DNA of 5,185 nucleotides from Deltaproteobacteria bacterium (GCA_030640695.1 DAOWIX010000132.1:1-5185), one strand, 5' to 3'. Shown: positions 1 through 5,185, counted from the first letter of the stretch. Notes: generated by a model not told the origin, from the sequence alone. Program-made: numbers and translations.

Positions 1-135
1 TACGAGGACTTTCGTGAAGGGTGGAGCGAAGGCATTGAATTGTCAAAGGAGAAAAAGATGTATCGTCAACAATATTGCGGCTGCATTTACAGTGAAGGCG
101 AACGTTATCTGGGAGCCAAAAAAATTTATGGGTAA
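1..135 (+). CDS. queH: Epoxyqueuosine reductase QueH, C-terminal fragment
   Basis: The reading frame is open from base 1 to the TAA at 133-135 and gives 44 residues; the N-terminal part lies outside the window. The fragment carries the motif YRQQYCGCIYS, the conserved C-terminal signature of QueH (old name DUF208), and is preceded by EGIELSKEKKM, which also fits the family. QueH reduces epoxyqueuosine to queuosine in the anticodon of GUN-decoding tRNAs, the last step of queuosine synthesis, and is the non-homologous alternative to the cobalamin enzyme QueG. It is a cytoplasmic iron-sulfur protein; the C-x-C pair seen here belongs to its conserved cysteines. The CxxCC-type N-terminal cysteines cannot be checked. 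The stop codon sits inside the stem of a strong hairpin. The gene converges on the chemoreceptor gene, with 53 bp between the two stop codons. The family call is firm despite the short fragment, because the C-terminal motif is distinctive. Confidence 0.85.
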   Translation, partial: YEDFREGWSEGIELSKEKKMYRQQYCGCIYSEGERYLGAKKIYG

Positions 136-166
136 ATCAGGTGACAACCACCCGATTTACCCATAA
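118..166 (-). terminator. Intrinsic terminator of the chemoreceptor gene
   Basis: A 13-bp perfect inverted repeat (126-138 with 154-166) encloses an A/C mismatch and a further 4-bp GGTG/CACC stem around a 5-nt loop at 144-148. Read on the minus strand, the hairpin begins 22 nt past the chemoreceptor stop and is followed after one base by seven U residues (A7 at 118-124 on the plus strand). This is a textbook rho-independent terminator. On the plus strand the same stem forms, but no U-run follows, so it would serve queH only as a 3' protective hairpin or a weak terminator. The left arm lies within the last codons of queH, so terminator and coding sequence share DNA. Confidence 0.9.
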
Positions 167-188
167 GAGACACTCTCACTTACTCAAA

Positions 189-2204
189 CTAAAAATCATC
201 AAAGTCGTCATTATCATCTAAAGGAATAATCTCTTCTGCTGAAGACTTAGCCGACCTTCCGGCCTTTTGTAATGCAGGGGCTTCCAAAGATCGAGCCTTG
301 GCAGCTCGCGGCTTGACCGGGAGTCGGGACAGACTTCTCGTTGAACGATTTAACTTTCTGCCTGACGACGAGACCGAAGCATGCAAATCAACGGCACTAC
401 CACCAACAACTTGGTTGATTTCAGCCGTCATCTCCCGCATCATTTCAGCTTGAGCATTCAACTCTTCTGAGGCTGCGGCAGTCTCTTCTGCGGTTGCCGC
501 ATTGCCCTGAGTCGCCTTTTCGATCTCGCCAATCGCATTGGTTATCCGGCCAATACCTTCCGACTGTTCACCGGAAGCGGCAGCGATCTCGGCCACCAGA
601 TCCTTAACCTTGGCAACATTGTCGACAACTTTTCCAAGAACCGTATCAACCTCTGCAGCCAGGTCAACCCCCTGATCCGCTTTATTAACCGAATCTTCAA
701 TCAGACGTGAAGTTTCAGCGGCTGATTCGGCACTGCGTTTTGCCAGATTCCTGACTTCATCAGCAACCACGGCAAAACCGGCCCCGGCCTCACCGGCTCG
801 CGCCGCCTCAACCGCAGCATTTAAAGCCAAAAGGTTGGTCTGAAAAGCGATTTCTTCAATTACTTTAATAATCTTGGCGGTATCATCGGAAGACTTTTTA
901 ATCTCTTTGACCGCCTCATTCATTCGAGCCATCACCTCTTTACCACTAGCTGTCACCTGATCCATCTCTAGAGTGAGACCATTGGCTGAATTAGCATTAT
1001 CCGCATTATGCCGAGCCATTGACGCAACATCCTCAAGAGATGAGCCAGTCTCTTCAACGGCTGCTGCCTGCTCCGACGAACTTTCGGCCAAAGACTGACT
1101 CGAACTTGAAATCTCATGGGCGGCCGAAGTCACCTGATCGGCAGCCTCTTTAAGGCCACTGGCACCCCGCACCAACGGTTGGGTCACAGTTTTCAAAACC
1201 AACATCAAAACAATACAGATCAAGAGTAGAAGAAGCAAAGAGATTATGGCAATCCCCCATTGAATCTGATCTCTTAAAGCGAAACGCGCACTCGCATCAT
1301 AGACATAAACCATCACCCCGATCTGACGCCCCTGATAATCTTTGACGGGAAAGGCCGTCAGAAGAAAGTTTTCCTTGTACTCTTTAACAACTGCCGTTTT
1401 TCCACGTTCAAGTAGATCAAGCGAGATCAAGCGCTCACTCAAATCAACTGAAGTGCTGGTTACCCGCACAAACTTACCCTCTGTAAGAGGATATTTAGTA
1501 CCATCCTGAAGCCTGGTGGCGATTGCCAAAAATTCACTGTTCATATAGACAGTAATCGACTCATTTTTATTGGCAATGGAGTTTTTAACCAGTGGGGTGT
1601 AACTTGACAGAACCTCGACCGAACCCATATAGCGACCGCCAGGGGCCATCACTGGAGCCAGGCCTCGAATTGCAAAACCACCACGACCGATTTCAATCCC
1701 GGTCAATGGTTTATGCGGAGAGGTGGCAATGGTCTTGACGGTTTCACGAAATGAGCTCAAATCATCGCAGCTTTTCTGCTTTGTCTTCCAGAGACGCAAA
1801 AGACTGCGAACGCTGGGCAAATGAAAATGGATTCTGAAGTTTTCAACCCCCAGAGCCGTAACGTAACCTTTCTCAACAGAAGCGAAATAGTCGCGTAATT
1901 TCTGACGGGCTCTCTCGGTTGCAGGGTTCTCGGCAACTGCAATATCACCTTTGTGGGCCTCTTCATAAGCTTCGGTCACCGCCTCGGCTTGACTGAAAAG
2001 GGCGGCCTCAGCTAAAACTTTGTCAGCAATCTGCTGCTGCCGGTTCTCGATATCAACAACCTTGGCAGCCACCATTTCGTTAAGAGAGTCTTCAATCAGA
2101 CGGTTTAACGTCGTCGATCCCAGAAAATAGAGCACAATTGCAAATAGAATGGTAACAACCACTACCGGTGACAAAATCCGAGTACTCAATTTGCGCTTTT
2201 TCAT
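189..2204 (-). CDS. Methyl-accepting chemotaxis protein with double-Cache periplasmic sensor
   Basis: Transmembrane chemoreceptor of 671 aa that relays a periplasmic signal to CheW/CheA. In order: basic N-terminus; TM1 about 11-30; periplasmic region about 31-315, with the segment FRIHFHLPSVRSLLR (123-137), DDLSSFRETV (147-156) and GIEIGRGGFAIRG (169-181) recalling the dCache_3 family; TM2 about 316-338; long coiled-coil signalling domain, with the kinase-contact tip around EIAFQTNLLALNAAVEAARA (451-470) and GFAVVADEVRNLAKRSAESA (476-495). EQ/EE pairs near 377-386 and 572-581 are probable methylation sites. A Ser/Arg/Lys-rich linker (about 603-655) ends in an acidic tail IIPLDDNDDFDDF, a C-terminus I associate with Desulfobacterota receptors; no NWETF-like CheR-binding pentapeptide is present. 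Only about 20 residues separate TM2 from the methylation helix, so a full HAMP domain is absent. The ATG at 2204 is preferred over the TTG at 2225 because it has a G-rich Shine-Dalgarno (GGGAG) 7 nt upstream. Ligand unknown. Confidence 0.95.
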   Translation of the reverse strand: MKKRKLSTRILSPVVVVTILFAIVLYFLGSTTLNRLIEDSLNEMVAAKVVDIENRQQQIADKVLAEAALFSQAEAVTEAYEEAHKGDIAVAENPATERARQKLRDYFASVEKGYVTALGVENFRIHFHLPSVRSLLRLWKTKQKSCDDLSSFRETVKTIATSPHKPLTGIEIGRGGFAIRGLAPVMAPGGRYMGSVEVLSSYTPLVKNSIANKNESITVYMNSEFLAIATRLQDGTKYPLTEGKFVRVTSTSVDLSERLISLDLLERGKTAVVKEYKENFLLTAFPVKDYQGRQIGVMVYVYDASARFALRDQIQWGIAIISLLLLLLICIVLMLVLKTVTQPLVRGASGLKEAADQVTSAAHEISSSSQSLAESSSEQAAAVEETGSSLEDVASMARHNADNANSANGLTLEMDQVTASGKEVMARMNEAVKEIKKSSDDTAKIIKVIEEIAFQTNLLALNAAVEAARAGEAGAGFAVVADEVRNLAKRSAESAAETSRLIEDSVNKADQGVDLAAEVDTVLGKVVDNVAKVKDLVAEIAAASGEQSEGIGRITNAIGEIEKATQGNAATAEETAAASEELNAQAEMMREMTAEINQVVGGSAVDLHASVSSSGRKLNRSTRSLSRLPVKPRAAKARSLEAPALQKAGRSAKSSAEEIIPLDDNDDFDDF

Positions 2205-2211
2205 AAGTACG

Positions 2212-2223
2212 CTCCCCCCCCCC
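2212..2223 (-). promoter_or_regulatory. Ribosome-binding site of the chemoreceptor, in a G10 tract
   Basis: On the minus strand ten consecutive G (2223-2214) run straight into AG, giving a GGGGAG Shine-Dalgarno whose last base is 7 nt before the ATG at 2204. This decides the start. A TTG codon made of the first G of the run and the two preceding T residues would begin a longer, MGGG-initiated protein, but it has no Shine-Dalgarno of its own. A homopolymer this long is prone to slippage. Confidence 0.7.
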
Positions 2224-2247
2224 AAAAATGTTTGCCTTAAAACAGCA

Positions 2248-2263
2248 GATTTGCAAGCAAATC
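2248..2263. repeat. Dyad GATTTGC-AA-GCAAATC upstream of the chemoreceptor
   Basis: Perfect 7-bp inverted repeat with a 2-bp centre, ending 43 bp before the receptor start codon. The near-zero spacer is more like a protein-binding operator than an RNA hairpin. The position would suit control of the chemoreceptor promoter, but no promoter has been identified to anchor it, so the function is a guess. Confidence 0.4.
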
Positions 2264-2427
2264 AGTTACATTACATCTCTTCTCCACCACAGATTTTACT
2301 GAGAAAACCTTTCACCCCTCCGCGCCTCTGCGGGAAAACACTAAGTTTTCCTTCGGAAACGGAGAAAATAGCCAGAACTCGGTTAATGTAAATTAAGAAC
2401 CGAACAGTAACGACAGACAAAAAATAT

Positions 2428-3912
2428 CTAAAAAAGTTGTGGCGCATGGCGCAGACGGGCAACTACCCGTTCGCAACCGATTGTCGCCACAATCTCAAAA
2501 AGACCGGGACCGGCCAGCTGGCCGGTAATCACAGTTCTAACCCCATTAATAATGACCCCGGGCTTAACCTCCACCTCATCAGCAAAAACTCGTAGCAGCT
2601 CTTCAATTGCCGCTTCACTAAAATCAGTGAGGCTCTCAAGACGACCAGCCAACTGCGGCAGCCATTCACGTAAACTAGGGAATTTTTCGAGATTTTTACG
2701 CCGGGCTTTATCCTCTATGGCGAGCTCAACGTCATTTCCGAAATAGGGCCGACCAAGGGTGGCAAAATCAGTCAACAGGTGGTAACGGGCCCGAATCAGA
2801 TCGACCGTTTCAAGAAACCACTCCCGCCTCTCATCGGCATAGGCACCCTGCCACAAACCGACCTTTTCAAGTTCGGCCCGAACATAGGGCTCAAGCTCGG
2901 CCAACGGCAAGGTTTTGATATAGTGGGCGTTCATATTAATAGCTTTGGGATCGGTAATGAATTTGGGGTCATTTTTATTGACATTAAAAACCGAATTGGC
3001 CCGATTCATCCCCGCAAAAGAGAACACCTCAAGAAGCTCTTCATATGAAAAAACCTCTTTTGATTCAGGATTTGACCAACCCAGAAGAACAAGAAAATTG
3101 ACCAATGCCCAGGGCAGAAAGCCATGCTCACGATAAAAATGGATGGCTACCAATTCACCATGCGTACGTTTCGAAATCTTCGCCCTCTTGGGATCGAGAG
3201 TCAGACTCATATGGACAAAAACCGGCAATTTTTCCCCTAAAGCCTGATAGAGCAGGATCTGTTTAGGGGTATTGCCGAGACCATCCTGCCCCCGAATCAC
3301 ATGGCTGATGCGATCACGGGCATCATCAACAACATTAGAGAGCAAGTAGAGAGGCTGACCGTTAGCCCGGACAATGACAAAGTCCTCAATATCCTGGTAA
3401 CGTTTCGTGATTGAACCGTAGACTGCATCTTCGAAAACCACCGCACCATCACCCTCCGGCACTTTCAGGCGAATTACATAAGGTTTACCTGCGGCTTCGC
3501 GTTCAGCCACTTGTGCCGCACTTAACCCGCGACAGCTGCGATCATAACGAAAATCCTCTTTTAGAGCCCGGGCCTTCTCGCGTTTCTCTTCGAGCTCCTC
3601 TTTGGAACAAAAACATTTATAGGCATGCTCGGAAGCCAGCAGGCGCTCGGCTGCGGCGATATGATCTTTGATAAAATCGGATTGGTAATAGGGACCTTCG
3701 TCACACTCGATCCCAAGCCACTGCAAACCATCGAGAATCCCTTGAATCATCTCGGAAGTTGAGCGTTCAGTATCAGTATCCTCTATCCGTAAAATCAGCT
3801 TACCGTTGTGTTGGCGGGCATACAGCCAGTTCAAAATTGCGGTTCGCGCCCCACCGATATGGAGATAACCGGTCGGGCTCGGCGCAAACCGTACCCTGAT
3901 CTCTTCACTCAT
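2428..3912 (-). CDS. gltX: Glutamyl-tRNA synthetase
   Basis: Cytoplasmic class I aminoacyl-tRNA synthetase of 494 aa that charges tRNA(Glu) with glutamate using ATP. This is a normal full length, and excludes the shorter GluQRS paralogue. The Rossmann fold opens with VRFAPSPTGYLHIGGARTA (7-25), holding the HIGH-equivalent HIGG at 18-21; LRIEDTDTERS follows at 41-51; the KMSKS-equivalent is KISKR at 245-249. Cysteines C100, C102 and C127 occupy the usual zinc-site region of bacterial GluRS; the residue after CR is Gly, not the His of some enzymes. The C-terminal helical anticodon-binding part runs from about 320 to 494. The stretch ANSVFNVNKNDPKFITDPKAI (305-325) is longer than in E. coli-type enzymes and resembles, from memory, Desulfobacterota versions. 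The ATG at 3912 has AAGGTG 5 nt upstream. Whether it also charges tRNA(Gln) (non-discriminating type, needing GatCAB) cannot be told from the sequence. Transcribed towards the chemoreceptor and divergently from the LPS genes. Confidence 0.97.
   Translation of the reverse strand: MSEEIRVRFAPSPTGYLHIGGARTAILNWLYARQHNGKLILRIEDTDTERSTSEMIQGILDGLQWLGIECDEGPYYQSDFIKDHIAAAERLLASEHAYKCFCSKEELEEKREKARALKEDFRYDRSCRGLSAAQVAEREAAGKPYVIRLKVPEGDGAVVFEDAVYGSITKRYQDIEDFVIVRANGQPLYLLSNVVDDARDRISHVIRGQDGLGNTPKQILLYQALGEKLPVFVHMSLTLDPKRAKISKRTHGELVAIHFYREHGFLPWALVNFLVLLGWSNPESKEVFSYEELLEVFSFAGMNRANSVFNVNKNDPKFITDPKAINMNAHYIKTLPLAELEPYVRAELEKVGLWQGAYADERREWFLETVDLIRARYHLLTDFATLGRPYFGNDVELAIEDKARRKNLEKFPSLREWLPQLAGRLESLTDFSEAAIEELLRVFADEVEVKPGVIINGVRTVITGQLAGPGLFEIVATIGCERVVARLRHAPQLF
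2509..2526. repeat. 18-bp perfect palindrome inside gltX
   Basis: ACCGGCCAGCTGGCCGGT is a perfect palindrome within the last 100 bp of the gltX coding region, where it encodes TGQLAG. It is GC-rich and could form a hairpin in the mRNA, but no U-run follows on either strand close enough for termination. Coding constraint is the simplest explanation. Confidence 0.5.
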
Positions 3913-3949
3913 TAGTTCACCTTTATCTTCTATTTTTTATTTTGATAAA

Positions 3950-3969
3950 ACCTTAAAAAGGTCAGACCT
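3950..3969 (-). promoter_or_regulatory. Overlapping short inverted repeats in the gltX leader
   Basis: On the minus strand, AGGTC-T-GACCT (3969-3959) overlaps ACCTT-TTT-AAGGT (3962-3950), followed by TTTATC. The middle ACCT can pair with either flank, so two alternative small hairpins exist in the predicted 5' leader of gltX, the second followed by a short broken U-run. The stems are only 4-5 bp. This could be an operator-like palindrome or a weak attenuator; no T-box or known riboswitch features were recognised. Confidence 0.3.
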
Positions 3970-3982
3970 GCACAATATCGTA

Positions 3983-4058
3983 ACAGATATCCTACCACAT
4001 GGGGGCGGCATTTTCAACTTAATGCTTTAGCGACTTGACAGATATTTTGTTACCACGT
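3983..4058. repeat. Imperfect direct repeat ACAGATAT...TACCAC in the divergent promoter region
   Basis: ACAGATAT-N2-TACCACAT (3983-4000) recurs as ACAGATAT-N5-TACCACGT (4038-4058), 55 bp downstream. The first copy overlaps the predicted gltX -10, and the second lies between the two divergent promoters. The paired copies could be sites for a shared regulator, but the different spacing between the half-elements weakens this, and chance is not excluded. Confidence 0.3.
3989..4017 (-). promoter_or_regulatory. Predicted sigma70 promoter of gltX
   Basis: On the minus strand, a -35 TTGAAA (4017-4012, five of six consensus bases) is separated by exactly 17 bp from a -10 TAGGAT (3994-3989, four of six). 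Transcription would start near 3982, giving a leader of about 70 nt before the gltX ATG. It faces away from the promoter of the LPS genes, about 100 bp apart. Confidence 0.6.
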
Positions 4059-4083
4059 CACTCTGATTTATGTTAAAAGGGGA

Positions 4084-4092
4084 TGCTATAAT
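4084..4092 (+). promoter_or_regulatory. Extended -10 promoter for the LPS core genes
   Basis: TGCTATAAT combines a perfect TATAAT (4087-4092) with the extended -10 TG one base upstream. Any -35 is poor: the best match is CTGATT at 4063-4068 with an 18-bp spacer, as expected for an extended -10 promoter. The start point would be near 4099, leaving a leader of about 68 nt before the ATG of the heptose kinase gene. Confidence 0.65.
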
Positions 4093-4166
4093 CTGACATA
4101 GCCGGAAGCAAAAAACGTTTTCCCGCACAAGACAAAAAAGCTGAACCTTATTAAAAAGTGCCTTCC

Positions 4167-4997
4167 ATGAGTGAACATATAGCTTCAGAGATCCTTGAGA
4201 TACCCGACAACTGGCGGCAGGGGTGGCTCAGAAATGACCCTTTTGAAAAAATATTCGCCCTTGACGGCACCATCTATCGCCATAAAGATGGGCGCCGCAC
4301 CCTGCAATTTACCCTTGAGGGTCAAAGTTACTTCGCCAAGTTGCACCACGGACTCGGCTGGCGACGTTTTTTAAGAAGTCTCTCACGTTTTAAATGGCCG
4401 ATCAGTGGGGCTGAAAATGAGTGGCGGGCGATAAAGCTTCTCGAAGAACTCGAAATTCCGACCACGCCTTTGGTCGCCTACGGCCAGCGCGGAAATAATC
4501 CGATAACCAGACAATCCTTCATTATCACTAAAGACCTGAAAAACACGGAAAGCCTGGAAGATTACTGCCGTAATTGGGTCAGCGCGCCCCCCTCCCCGAC
4601 CTTGAAACGAGCCCTTATCCAGCAAGTGGCCGAGATCACGGGATCTTTGCACCGTCTAGGACTCAACCACTGCGATCTCTACATCTGCCATTTCCTTCTC
4701 GACCTTGAAGATGGCAAAACCCCAAACCCGCACAACCTAACACTTCATCTGATCGATCTCCACCGCGTCCGCCAACGAGAGAAACTGCCTCGACGCTGGC
4801 AGGTCAAAGATCTTGCGGCATTGCATTTTTCAAGTTTTGAGATAGGTCTGACCGCAAGGGATCATTTACGCTTCATCTCAACCTACAGCCGACAACCCTG
4901 GCGCGAAGCCCTGAAACAGGAGATTGGCCTCTGGCGCCAGGTGGAAAAGCGGGCTCAGGCTTTTTATCGAGAATATAAACGCCGAGGGCCGCGATGA
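4167..4997 (+). CDS. waaP: Lipopolysaccharide core heptose(I) kinase, WaaP/RfaP family
   Basis: Predicted cytoplasmic ATP-dependent kinase of 276 aa that phosphorylates the first heptose of the LPS inner core, a modification that strengthens the outer membrane; E. coli WaaP is about 265 aa. Family features run the whole length: DPFEKIFALDGTIYRHKDGRRTLQF (24-48); YFAKLHHG with the probable ATP-binding Lys58; GAENEW with the likely helix-C Glu at 83 or 85; NPITRQSFIITKDL (111-124); SLEDYC (129-134); catalytic loop NHCDLYICHFLL (167-178) with probable catalytic Asp170; LIDLHR (195-200) with the metal-binding Asp197; PRRW (208-211); and FSSFEIGLTARD. E. coli-type proteins have HRD where this has HCD. 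No membrane segment. An in-frame GTG at 4158 would add three residues; the ATG is chosen by convention, as neither has a clear Shine-Dalgarno. Its stop overlaps the start of the heptosyltransferase gene (ATGA), implying coupled translation. Confidence 0.93.
   Translation: MSEHIASEILEIPDNWRQGWLRNDPFEKIFALDGTIYRHKDGRRTLQFTLEGQSYFAKLHHGLGWRRFLRSLSRFKWPISGAENEWRAIKLLEELEIPTTPLVAYGQRGNNPITRQSFIITKDLKNTESLEDYCRNWVSAPPSPTLKRALIQQVAEITGSLHRLGLNHCDLYICHFLLDLEDGKTPNPHNLTLHLIDLHRVRQREKLPRRWQVKDLAALHFSSFEIGLTARDHLRFISTYSRQPWREALKQEIGLWRQVEKRAQAFYREYKRRGPR
4984..4988 (+). promoter_or_regulatory. Ribosome-binding site of the heptosyltransferase gene, inside waaP
   Basis: GAGGG lies 5 nt before the ATG at 4994, within the last codons of the kinase gene. 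It supports the overlapping ATGA start rather than a later one. Confidence 0.6.
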
Positions 4998-5185
4998 AGA
5001 TACTCCTGGTGCAAACCAGCTTCCTGGGAGATACCATACTTTCGACGCCTTTGATTGCAGCCTTGAAAAAATTACACCCCGAAGCTGAGATCTGGATGAT
5101 GACGACTCCCCTGGCGGCCACCCTGGTCAAACGCGATCCCTTTCTCGCAGGCGTCATCCCTTTTGCCAAAAGGGGCTCGGAGAGA
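4994..5185 (+). CDS. waaF: ADP-heptose:LPS heptosyltransferase (GT9, WaaF type), N-terminal fragment
   Basis: Only the first 64 residues are present; the frame remains open at the window edge. The start MKILLVQTSFLGDTILSTPL is the typical GT9 N-terminus: a first beta strand followed by the F-L-G-D loop, with Asp13 at the position of the Asp proposed as catalytic base in the WaaC/WaaF family. IAALKKLHPEAEIWMMTTPL and DPFLAGVIPFAKRG continue the N-terminal Rossmann-like acceptor domain. The enzyme transfers heptose from ADP-heptose to the LPS inner core at the cytoplasmic face of the inner membrane. The QTSFLGDT wording resembles proteins named heptosyltransferase II, but WaaC, WaaQ or another GT9 cannot be excluded without the C-terminal nucleotide-sugar site. 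The start overlaps the kinase stop by ATGA and has GAGGG upstream, so the two genes form one operon that continues to the right. The GT9 family is certain; the waaF subtype is likely. Confidence 0.85.
   Translation, partial: MKILLVQTSFLGDTILSTPLIAALKKLHPEAEIWMMTTPLAATLVKRDPFLAGVIPFAKRGSER

Larger units (their letters stand above)
2205..2427. other. Intergenic region between gltX and the chemoreceptor
   Basis: 223 bp with no convincing gene. Both neighbours read leftwards. It contains the G10 ribosome-binding tract, a 7-bp dyad at 2248-2263, a GC-rich repeat-like block around 2311-2340, and A/T-rich sequence after the gltX stop. No clear sigma70, sigma28 or sigma54 promoter for the chemoreceptor was found, and no strong U-tailed hairpin follows gltX, so read-through from gltX into the receptor gene remains possible. 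Short open frames that cross this region have no ribosome-binding site or recognisable protein. Confidence 0.6.

Noticed and set aside
2205..2225. Upstream TTG start for the chemoreceptor, giving a protein seven residues longer
   Set aside because: The extension MGGGSVL is just the translated G-rich Shine-Dalgarno; the ATG at 2204 has proper spacing and a normal basic pre-TM1 N-terminus.
2149..2391. 80-codon plus-strand open frame over the chemoreceptor start and intergenic region
   Set aside because: It is antisense to the true receptor N-terminus, contains the translated poly-C run, and has no recognisable product or Shine-Dalgarno.
2381..2427. Intrinsic terminator right after gltX
   Set aside because: There is a T-run just after the stop and a bulged CGGTT/AACCG pairing further on, but no stable stem immediately followed by a U-run.
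2271..2462. 63-codon minus-strand open frame spanning the gltX 3' end and the intergenic region
   Set aside because: It starts inside gltX without a ribosome-binding site, and its product resembles no protein; it also crosses the repeat-like block.
2428..3912. GluQRS (tRNA-modifying GluRS paralogue) instead of GltX, suggested by the nearby queuosine gene
   Set aside because: At 494 aa with a complete C-terminal anticodon-binding region it is a full GluRS; GluQRS is about 300 aa and lacks that region.
4035..4040. Perfect TTGACA as a plus-strand -35 box
   Set aside because: No -10-like hexamer occurs 16-18 bp downstream (bases 4057-4064 read GTCACTCT); the extended -10 at 4084-4092 is the better promoter.
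4383..4652. 89-codon minus-strand open frame inside the kinase gene
   Set aside because: It lies wholly antisense within a strongly recognised waaP gene.
4873..5169. 98-codon minus-strand open frame opposite the kinase and heptosyltransferase
   Set aside because: It is antisense to two well-supported genes and its product is not protein-like for any family I recognise.

Overview
The window is ordinary chromosomal DNA of a Gram-negative bacterium with LPS, motility/chemosensory genes and a queuosine pathway. By eye the GC content is just under 50%. Several details fit Desulfobacterota (former Deltaproteobacteria): the chemoreceptor signalling-domain phrasing and its acidic IPLDD...DF tail, the long ANSVF...DPKFITDPKAI segment of the GluRS, and the use of QueH rather than QueG. 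This lineage call is inference from remembered family sequences, not from a search.

Layout from left to right: (1) the last 44 codons of a plus-strand queH-like gene (epoxyqueuosine reductase, tRNA queuosine synthesis). (2) A strong hairpin that overlaps the queH stop codon and acts as the intrinsic terminator of the converging minus-strand gene. (3) A minus-strand methyl-accepting chemotaxis protein of 671 aa with a double-Cache periplasmic sensor; a run of ten G lies in its ribosome-binding region. (4) A 223-bp intergenic stretch with a small dyad and GC-rich, repeat-like sequence. (5) gltX on the minus strand, a full-length glutamyl-tRNA synthetase of 494 aa. (6) A divergent intergenic region with a sigma70-like promoter for gltX and an extended -10 promoter for the plus-strand genes. 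(7) A WaaP/RfaP-type LPS core heptose kinase on the plus strand. (8) The first 64 codons of a GT9 heptosyltransferase (WaaF type), which overlaps the kinase by ATGA and runs off the window.

The kinase and heptosyltransferase form a translationally coupled LPS inner-core pair: one adds heptose to the core and the other phosphorylates it. gltX and queH both concern tRNA (charging and anticodon modification), but they are separated by the chemoreceptor and lie on opposite strands, so no joint unit is visible. No mobile element, CRISPR array, tRNA, rRNA or phage gene was seen. Nothing here looks like an undescribed system; the points most worth a second look are the G10 tract before the chemoreceptor, the HAMP-poor receptor layout, the HCD (instead of HRD) catalytic motif of the kinase, and dyads and repeats in the gltX leader.
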